A stretch of 64,000 nucleotides of DNA. Source: Moringa oleifera (lineage: Eukaryota > Streptophyta > Magnoliopsida > Brassicales > Moringaceae). Made by a program: the position numbers and the translations under genes. This document shows, in pieces, positions 56,430-64,000 of the stretch. The stretch lies in NCBI GenBank assembly GCA_021397835.1, contig JAJFZO010000609.1:12712001-12776000 (forward strand), in the 5' to 3' direction. The number at the start of each line of letters is the position of its first letter. Positions within the stretch are counted from its first letter, which is position 1. The notes beneath the pieces were generated by a model, which did not search any database, was not told where the DNA came from, and saw only the letters and a program-made list of their open reading frames with translations.

Positions 56430-57820
56430 CTTGTACATTAGAGCTCTTAATTAAATTTTTACCTTCACTTGTTTTATGATTTGAATTAGATATGTATAAC
56501 TTGTAATATTTCAAAATCTTGTAGGGTGTCTCTTTTGCTGGCATTTTTTCTTTCACTTCGTTCTTATTATAGAATATGAATTCATAGCTCTTGTTGTAGA
56601 TTGGACAGTTTAAAGAGAAAATATTTTGCGCTGTTTCTTGATCAGTGCTTATTTGTCCCTTTTGGTAATCTGTTAGAAAATTAGGAAGCCTGTTGGGGAC
56701 ATGCAGACCCTACCTGGTTGGCCAAATAGGCAGTTTAGATGCAGAGAGGCTGTCTGAGAATAAGTAACAGATGTGGGAAAGGTTCATGCTTGCTTTGCTT
56801 GGAGATCACAGCACATTGATTAGAAGGTTGGTATATGGTCGTTTTGACTGATCTCCAGTAGTTGTTATTGTTTGGTTGGAGGGAACTGCTGAAAATTCGG
56901 GAGAATGTTAAATTAATCTACCAGAGATGCCATTTCGATCTTGGGTGTCTATATTTGAGAGGCAGTTAATATTGCCTTGTAGTTCTCTCTACCCAGAGTG
57001 TGCTTGGTAACATGGCCATAATTGAAGCCCCAAAGCCATGATTGGAGTCGGACAGACCTGAGACTTGTTGCTGCCCTACCATGTGACTTATGGCTTTATG
57101 GGGCATGCTAGAACACTAGCTAAGCTGTAGATAAGGGCATTGATTTTTACTGCATGTGGTTCTTGGACCTTAACCTGTTTATTCGTCACTCTCTTTTTAG
57201 AATCCATGTTTAGCGGCCTTAAGACTTCTTTTAACAGATGTAAGGTTCTTTGGTGAAAATATTGGAAAAAAGATGGCTTCCATCCATTTTCTTAGGCCCC
57301 ATTATGTCCTGCTGATAGGGCTTCAAGTTGATGGAGATGGACATGCATAGGATGATACAAATTCTGGGCCCATTATGGTTTCTTCAGAATAGCTGAACAC
57401 TTTTAACACACATTCACCCTCAAGGCGCATCCTCAGTAGCCTGCATGTATTCTCCGACGCAATCAGTCCCTCTGACGCGGTGAAAAACTTTTAATATGCA
57501 TGAAGGTGTTCACAGTTGTTCTTCAGGCCGAAAACGATGAACACTGGAACTGCAACTGCAATGAGTGCACGGCCTTAGCCTCCCTGGATTGTCTTATTGC
57601 TCAGTCAAGTGCCCCCACTCCCCACTTAATAAGGACACCGCCCTTGGTGACTCTCTCTGAGTTCTCTGCCCTTTGCATGTGGACAGTCCGCCTCTGCTTA
57701 TCTGTCAACCAAACTTTACTCCCTCTCCTTCTCATTGTTACACTCCTACTACAGTAGAAGCTCTCAAATTCCTCATACTTCATCGATGAAGTTTGCGTGT
57801 GCTCCGGCCGAGTCCCAGAA
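56430..57820. other. Spacer between EMC1 and the armadillo-like gene
   Basis: It probably holds the EMC1 3' UTR and the promoter of the next gene. An open frame at 57500-57757 does not resemble any family I know. CT-rich sequence near 57640-57790 directly precedes the next gene. Confidence 0.45.
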
Positions 57821-57826
57821 TTGACC

Positions 57827-58906
57827 ATGAAAACGCACCAGCACCAAAAGGTCAAAACACAACCTCGTCCCCTCTTCTCTTGCGGTTTTTTTCGCAACTG
57901 CACGCAATCCGTGCTCAGCCCGACCACCCCTGAATCCCCTCCCCTCCCTGACCCCTCGACCACGCAACCACCACCACCCCAATCTTCGCTACCACTATCA
58001 TCTCCGCCACCGCCTCCTCCTCCACCATCGTTTTCACGAGAAAGTACAGCACACCGGAAACCCGAATCGTCATCCTCCTCCTCCTCTTCCTCCACCTCCC
58101 AGAGCTTCACTCAATGGAGATTCCCTCTTCCTACCACCCCTCTCCACCACCACAATCCACCGATCATATCCGACACACATCTAGAATCCAACCCACAACC
58201 CATATTCACCGCCCCATCTGATCTACCACCTCCGCCAATTTCCGCCGGTAACCTCCAAGAACTATTCCACATTGCGGAGCTCCAGCTCAGTTCAGAGTCT
58301 GATTCCGAACAACTAGCTGCCCTACATCTTCTGGAACGCTCACTCGTTCCCAACCCTCCGTCGAATCCTAGTTGCCCACCTGAGTTGATGCGCGGGCTTG
58401 TGGCAAATCTGAAAAGCAAAGCGGGGGCAAAACCGGCGACGAAAATTTTATTGGCTCTGTGTCTGGCTGAGGGAAATCGCCACGTGGCGGTGGAGGCCGG
58501 AGCCGTGGGTGCTGTGGTCGAGACGGTGGCTGAGCTAGAGGCTGCAGCAGCTGAGCGCGCGTTGGCGGCTCTCGAGCTCATGTGCACGGTTCCGGAGGGG
58601 GCCGCAGAGGTGCGTGCCCACGCTCTTGCTGTGCCAGTGATGGTGGCGGTCATGGGACGTTTAGCAGGAAGAGGGCGCGAATATGCAATAAGTGTGATCG
58701 CTGTGATTTACGGTGGTGGCTGCGGTGCGTCTGGAGAGCAGATGCCGACAGCGCCACCTGAGGAAGTGGCGCGCGCCGTGGTGTTGGCACTGCAAGGCAA
58801 TTGCACCGCTAGGGGGAAGAGGAAGGGGGCCCAGTTGCTTAAGATTCTTCAGGATTATGGACGCCTGGATCTAACTGAGGATGCGATGAAGAATGAACGG
58901 TCATGA
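57827..58906 (+). CDS. Armadillo-like repeat protein with Pro/Ser-rich N-terminus
   Basis: An intronless frame of 359 residues. The open frame reaches back to a GTG at 57797, but the first ATG is at 57827 (MKTHQHQKVKTQP). Residues 25-140 are Pro-, Ser- and His-rich and low in complexity, probably disordered. From about 145 onward helices follow an ARM/PUB-like pattern: GNLQELFHIAELQLSSES, EQLAALHLLERSLV, AGAKPATKILLALCLAEGNR, AGAVGAVVETVAELEAAAAE, ALAALELMCTVPEGAAEVRA, EYAISVIAVIY and GNCTARGKRKGAQLLKIL. These resemble the C-terminal ARM part of plant U-box E3 ligases, but no U-box is present, so it is more likely an adaptor or scaffold. It is markedly GC-richer than its neighbours. Confidence 0.82.
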   Translation: MKTHQHQKVKTQPRPLFSCGFFRNCTQSVLSPTTPESPPLPDPSTTQPPPPQSSLPLSSPPPPPPPPSFSRESTAHRKPESSSSSSSSSTSQSFTQWRFPLPTTPLHHHNPPIISDTHLESNPQPIFTAPSDLPPPPISAGNLQELFHIAELQLSSESDSEQLAALHLLERSLVPNPPSNPSCPPELMRGLVANLKSKAGAKPATKILLALCLAEGNRHVAVEAGAVGAVVETVAELEAAAAERALAALELMCTVPEGAAEVRAHALAVPVMVAVMGRLAGRGREYAISVIAVIYGGGCGASGEQMPTAPPEEVARAVVLALQGNCTARGKRKGAQLLKILQDYGRLDLTEDAMKNERS

Positions 58907-60706
58907 TGTGTCTTTGGTGGTGAATGCAGACTATAGCCTCGGGGAAGTCGGTCAAGCGACTGCGTCACAGTCAGAGGTTCGTCGCTCGAATTTAGCCATG
59001 CAGATGGCTGGACACTTCCATGGGAGTTAAAAGCTGTAGACTTGTAGTACGAATTATGTTTCAGGGGAATCATATGTACAAAAATCTAGTTTAGAAGGGT
59101 TTTCCTTTTGCCTTACCAGTACTGTCACTAACATAATTTCATGCTCACCAAAGATCCTTAAAACTCAAACTGAAGTAACCTTGAAGAAATCTCTTAAATT
59201 ACCGTGCCCAGAAAATCAATTCTTTTATGAAGGGGGAGATTGTGAGATAACCTTACTAATATCAGTGTGTGGTCGTGGTTTACTATAACCAATGGGCACC
59301 ATTCAATTATGGTGTCAGCAAATAGGTAGCACTTGCAATCGATAGAACTGTGTCAGTCCTACAAGTCATCACCGTATTCGCTTTGTAACATTGACAGCTC
59401 TTAAACACTGTAGGACCCAGACCTCTTGTCTTTAGCAATCTTGGGTTTTCAGAGAGTTCGAGGTATTCTTTTTCCTATGCACAAAACTTTTTACCTTGCT
59501 CATGGACATGTAATTTTAAAACCTCTTTCCTTTTTCTCAAGACTAAATCATGATTGTAGAAACAAGAAATTTTAATTACTGAGATCGTTTAATCAAGTTT
59601 TTGTGGGTCAAAGTCGCAGCAGAAGAACATGCATGATTGTGATAACAGTCTTATTCTACTGCATTGCAAAATCACAAATGGGATATCTGAGTTCTGGTGG
59701 TTCTGATGGGTCACGTTACGAACTTACGTCCTACTGACCTAGAGAGTATGTCAAAATTAAAACAAGAGAAAAAAAAAAAATCGTGGGGTCTCTTCTCTGC
59801 TGCAATTTGCATGTCAGATCAACGGGGGTGGTGGGGTTGAACTTAGATATGCGTGAAAGAAAGGGACACCAAACAAAAGAAGATGATAATGTGTTGAAAG
59901 ACATGAATATGGCCAACTGTTCATAAGCCTTGCACTTTATGGCCCTTTATCTCTTCTTCTACTTTCTCGGTTTATAAATGCCGGCATGGTAGTTCAGTGT
60001 TATCTGAATAGTACCCATATAATCCGAGGCAGGCCACGTACCGATGTGTGTCTGATGAATTTTAGGGTCTGGAGTCTCGACTATCGTATACTTTCATGTG
60101 GGTGTAATTAATAACGTCGTTAAATTGCATGAACCATGATGCTCTGATTTAAACTACCGACGGACCTAAAAGTTGGTAGGAATTGAATAGCACTAAAACT
60201 ATAATGGGAACCCATAAAGATGAAAACATGATATCTTAATGGAGGCAAGAAGTGAGTGCCGGCCCCGACATACTTTTTTTTTTTTTTTTTGTTGGGTGCT
60301 TGTTCTTGCACATCTGCAGAGCAGGTAGAGGCCGATGATTCCCTTTGCGTTGCTTGCGAAGCTAACTTTGACACCCAAAAGGAACTAAAAGAGAAGGCAC
60401 CGAGGGTCCCATGCAATCAAGACTTCTACTCCAAAGCCACGTTGATATATAATTAGATGAACCAAATCATCTCCTATCTCCAAGAAAAAGCTTCTCAAGT
60501 AGAATACAGTTTGTCAATGGCGTGAACACTTAAATATGCTTCTTGGCAGCATCAGTCATGGCCGGATTGCTTGGTCTCTAAGTGAAGTAATTTCTCGTGG
60601 TTATTCCTTCAAAGGTTGCCCTTAAATCTAGACCCATAGGACACGCCAAACCTAATCGAGAGTTTGCTTAGAAATTTTGGGAAGAGGTTGAAGAAATCAA
60701 GCCCCA
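58907..60706. other. Spacer between armadillo-like gene and gulonolactone oxidase-like gene
   Basis: No gene is recognised. A TTTATAAATG sequence near 59971 and TATATAAT near 60446 could be TATA elements, but neither sits at a distance that decides the promoter of the next gene. Confidence 0.45.
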
Positions 60707-62712
60707 ATGTGCTACTCTTGGTGGCTCTTTCATCTTGTCACATGGAGTTCAATACTTCGGTTGACTAGCGATGCCATGCCACCACCACCGCCGGTTCAGT
60801 GCAATCAGTCTGGCTGCACCCTCCACAACGTCTACGGTGTCTGGGGAGATCGGAAGGACTGTCAAGTTCCAGAGGTTAGATACCCAACAACAGAAGAAGA
60901 GCTTCGCTTGGCAGTGGCCTATGCCAGTAGAAATAAGCTTAAGGTCAAAGTTGTGAGTAAGTTCTCAGGCACCATACCTAAACTGGCCTGCCCGTCAGGG
61001 AATGCCTTGCTTATAAGTACAGCAAAGTATAATTCGAATGTAGAAATCGACACGGCGAACCTGGCAGTCACAGCTGATGCTGGAATAGCACTAAGACAGC
61101 TCATTGATAGAGTTGAAGAAGCAAACCTAACTCTAGTGGCTGCACCATATTGGGAGGGTCTGAGTATAGGAGGACTCATTAGCACTGGAGCACATGGGAG
61201 CTCATGGTGCGGTAAAGGAGGGGCAGTTCATGATCACGTTATTGGCCTCAGCCTTATAGTTCCGGCTAGCGAATCACAAGGGTACGCCAAAATCATCAGA
61301 ATTGAAGCCGAAGATCAGCTCCTTAACGCTGCAAGAGTGTCATTAGGAATGCTGGGAGTCATCTCTAAGGTCTGTTCCGACGCACAGACTTATATACTTT
61401 TATTGCAATTTGATCATGTTCAATTATAATCATATAAGCTAGTGGATTTGATGAATTTTGTTTAAACGGATCAACGCCAGGTGAAGTTTTCTTTGGAGCC
61501 AGGATTCAAAAGAAGCATAACCTACAACTTCACCGATGATGATCTCATTGAGGATTTATTCGCAGACCATGCAAAGAAGTATGAATTTGGAGATATAACC
61601 TGGTACCCATCAAGGCACAAGGCTGTGTACAGATATGATTCCAGAGTTCCACTGGACACAATCGGAGATGGTGTAAATGACTTTTTGGGATTTCAGTCTA
61701 ATTCCATTTTGGTTACTAAGTCAGTCAGAGCAACAGGTAACCTCCAATTCATCTTGTGCTTAATGTCCTAATTTTCTTATATACAGTAACAAGACTGGTT
61801 ATATAGCTTTGTAATAACACCATCAATGTAAGGAAGAGGAGATGGAAAGATAACTGAAAGATTTTAATTTTTATTTTTAATGTGAAAAACACAGAGAAAG
61901 CATTGGAAAAGGCACACGACGTGAATGGAAAATGCTTGATGGCCACTTCTTTTGTGGGAGTCAAGAAGTTAGTCGCCAACGGATTGAAAAATAATGGCCT
62001 GATCTTCACAGGGTATCCAGTAGTGGGTCGTCAGGGGAAAATGCAGACTTCTGGTTCTTGCTTATACTCGCCCGTCTCAAGAATTGACAGTGCCTGTGCC
62101 TGGGATCCAAGAACCGAAGGACTCTTCTTTTACGAGACAACGGCAATATTCCCAGCTAAAATGTTTGGAGAATTCCTCCATGATGTGAAGAAACTAAGAG
62201 ACCTCAAGCCAGAGAATTTCTGTGGGATCGATATCTACAACGGGTTCCTAATACGTTTCATCAAGGCTTCTCAGGCATACTTAGGTCAATCTGAGGACTC
62301 AGTTGTCGTTGATTTCAACTATTATCGTGCGGATGATCCTTCCAATCCAAGACTGAACCAAGACGTATGGGAAGAAGTGGAGCAAATGGCATTCTTTAAG
62401 TATGGAGCCAAGCCACATTGGGCTAAGAACAGGAAGCTAGCGTTCATGAATGTGCCGCATAAGTATCCCAACTTCAACAAGTTCCTGGCAGTGAAGAAGC
62501 AGTTGGATCCGCATAATATGTTCTCCAGTGAGTGGTCCAACGAGATATTGTTCGGAGAAGAAGGCAGTAAAGGCGACGGGTGTGCCCTAGAGGGGCAGTG
62601 CATATGTTCAGAAGACAGGCACTGCAGCCCAAGCAAAGGGTACTTCTGCAAACCAGGCCTTGTTTACAGTGAAGCTAGAGTTTGCAGATACTCATCATCC
62701 GCTGAGGCATAA
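60707..62712 (+). CDS. L-gulonolactone oxidase-like FAD protein (plant GULLO)
   Basis: Three exons: 60707-61369, 61481-61736 and 61895-62712. They total 1737 nt, 578 residues, the usual GULLO size. The family oxidises L-gulono-1,4-lactone (alternative ascorbate route) or related aldonolactones. The N-terminus has a short hydrophobic stretch up to residue 24, compatible with secretion. The FAD domain has WGDRKDCQVPEVRYPTTEEE, LLISTAKYN, GGLISTGAHGSSWCGKGGA and LGMLGVISKV. The C-terminal ALO part has ITWYPSRHKAVYRYDSRV, CAWDPRTEGLFFYETTAIFP, KPHWAKNRKLAF and QLDPHNMFSSEWS. A Cys-rich tail follows (CALEGQCICSEDRHCSPSKG). Where most family members read SHSIPKL next to the flavin, this protein reads SGTIPKL (Gly 88). 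The frame is otherwise intact. The substrate is not decided by sequence. Confidence 0.92.
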
Positions 62713-62719
62713 GATAGCG

Positions 62720-64000
62720 ATGATCTCTATCTTTTATACTCGACAATAATAATAAGATTCCGTCATAATACTCTAAGATTCTGACCAAGGCAGTGATCAG
62801 TAAGCCAATTTCTTTGACTATGACCACTTCATGCAGTTGTCTGTCAATATTGCCAGATCTACATAGAAGATACCACCATGAGAAAGTTATCGTTTTCTAG
62901 ATGAGAACATAATGACAGTGTCGATGCTCAGCTATTATATTCGGAGGCCATGTTAGACAAAAAAGAAAAAACTTCCAAACCCAACTTGCAGTTTACACTA
63001 GCTAACCAACAAAGCTCTATACAGGCTTGAAACTCAATGAATGATTTCGTCTATTTCCTTTTTGTTAGTGTATGAAAAGAAGATACTTCCACTAGATTTT
63101 GTTGGCTAATGATGTATAACAGATTTAGGACTAATTCTATATTCTGTGTAGTGTGAGTTGGCCTAATTATGTTAAAGTTTGAACAAATTAATTCATATTT
63201 TGTCATAAACTGTATATATTTATTATAGCTTCTCATTCTGAGCAGAAAAAAAAAGAAGAAAGTGACAAAGTCTTAATAATCAACACTTTAAATTGTAATA
63301 ATTGAGCCTCGTGATATTTGTTTAATTCTAAGAAAGCAGCATATGATACCCACAATGGCATGCACCTCCATTTTACTGCGATAGTTCCATTTGAAACATG
63401 GCCATAGGGTTTATTATTTTGCTTTCCATCTCTCATGTTGATTCACCGTCCCAGTATGAGAATTAATTATTCTCTTACTGACTGTTTTAGCTATGTGCTG
63501 GTGTGAGTTGAACTTATGCTATATGGCCCCTTTGAGATCGATGCTCTTCAATGTGCAAGGATCCATTCTGTGAGGTACCAAAGAATAATTCGCAATTAAA
63601 TCAAAACTGGGTATACAATTAATTTCATAATTAAGCTCTTGTTTTTGAAGCATCTCCATAAGAAATTCTTGCAGACGGTGGAAACACGATGTGGGTTCTG
63701 ATCAGTTACTGGTGCTTCAGCTGGTTGAATAGCATCTGCTAGAGGCCCAGTAAGGCAACACTCCTACGTATCCCAGAGAATAAGATGCGGAAAGCACTGA
63801 TGCTCTAGCACATAGCTAGATAAAGAGAAATCCAACCCTTTAGCTTTAAACTTAATTTGTTTAGGGAAGAGATGTGTATCTCTTAAACTTGTTGATTGAA
63901 GGGTTACATGAGGCGCAACACAATCTACACTGAATTTTAGAGACTTTAACTATTTTTGTAGCCAAAAAGCATCCGCCATTCTCGTAATTGATGACACGGT
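62720..64000. other. 3' flank of the gulonolactone oxidase-like gene
   Basis: AT-rich sequence after the stop codon. Nothing recognisable as coding was seen up to the end of the window. Confidence 0.5.

Noticed and set aside
57601..58110. 169-residue minus-strand frame with Gly/Asp/Glu-rich sequence
   Set aside because: It is the mirror of the Pro/Ser-rich N-terminus of the plus-strand armadillo-like gene, a typical GC-rich shadow frame.
58111..58653. 180-residue minus-strand Ala/Ser-rich frame
   Set aside because: Opposite strand of the ARM region; the amino-acid bias comes from the GC-rich codons of the real gene.

Overview
The window is nuclear DNA from a flowering plant, almost certainly a eudicot. 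Its genes are split by many short AT-rich introns with GT-AG borders (one GC-AG), intergenic DNA is AT-rich, and copia and LINE relics are present. The gene set is plant-specific: tonoplast aquaporin, tocopherol cyclase, IRX9-type xylan glycosyltransferase and an L-gulonolactone oxidase-like enzyme. I cannot name the species. All exon models were built by hand from reading frames, splice sites and family similarity; each intact model closes in frame from ATG to stop.

Layout. 0.3-2.8 kb: two decayed copia fragments pointing at each other (gag on +, gag/RT/RNase H on -). 3.7-5.6 kb (-): an aldo-keto reductase copy broken by a 13-bp deletion and a nonsense codon. 6.3-7.3 kb (-): TIP4;1 aquaporin. 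9.4-13.9 kb (+): plastid-type two-domain glyoxalase I. It converges on a VAN3-binding-protein-like PH-domain gene at 14.2-16.6 kb (-). 19.6-32.4 kb (-): a 14-exon casein kinase 1-like gene whose introns hold two LINE insertions with target-site duplications, one in each orientation. 33.7-39.3 kb (-): tocopherol cyclase VTE1. 39.9-40.3 kb (-): a small intronless membrane-protein ORF of unknown function. 40.98-41.06 kb (-): tRNA-Ser(CGA). 42.3-45.9 kb (-): IRX9H-like GT43 xylan xylosyltransferase. 47-48.8 kb: a very AT-rich spacer. 49.0-56.4 kb (+): ER membrane complex subunit 1 (EMC1). 57.8-58.9 kb (+): an intronless, GC-rich armadillo-like protein. 60.7-62.7 kb (+): an L-gulonolactone oxidase-like flavoprotein.

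The genes are ordinary, independently transcribed plant housekeeping or metabolic genes with no operon-like or cluster logic. I found no convincing undescribed system. The most interesting points are the doubly broken reductase, the twice-invaded kinase gene with its GC-AG intron, an altered flavin-site motif in the gulonolactone oxidase-like protein, a 24-C tract in a VTE1 intron, and an AT-rich sequence shared by three distant spacers.
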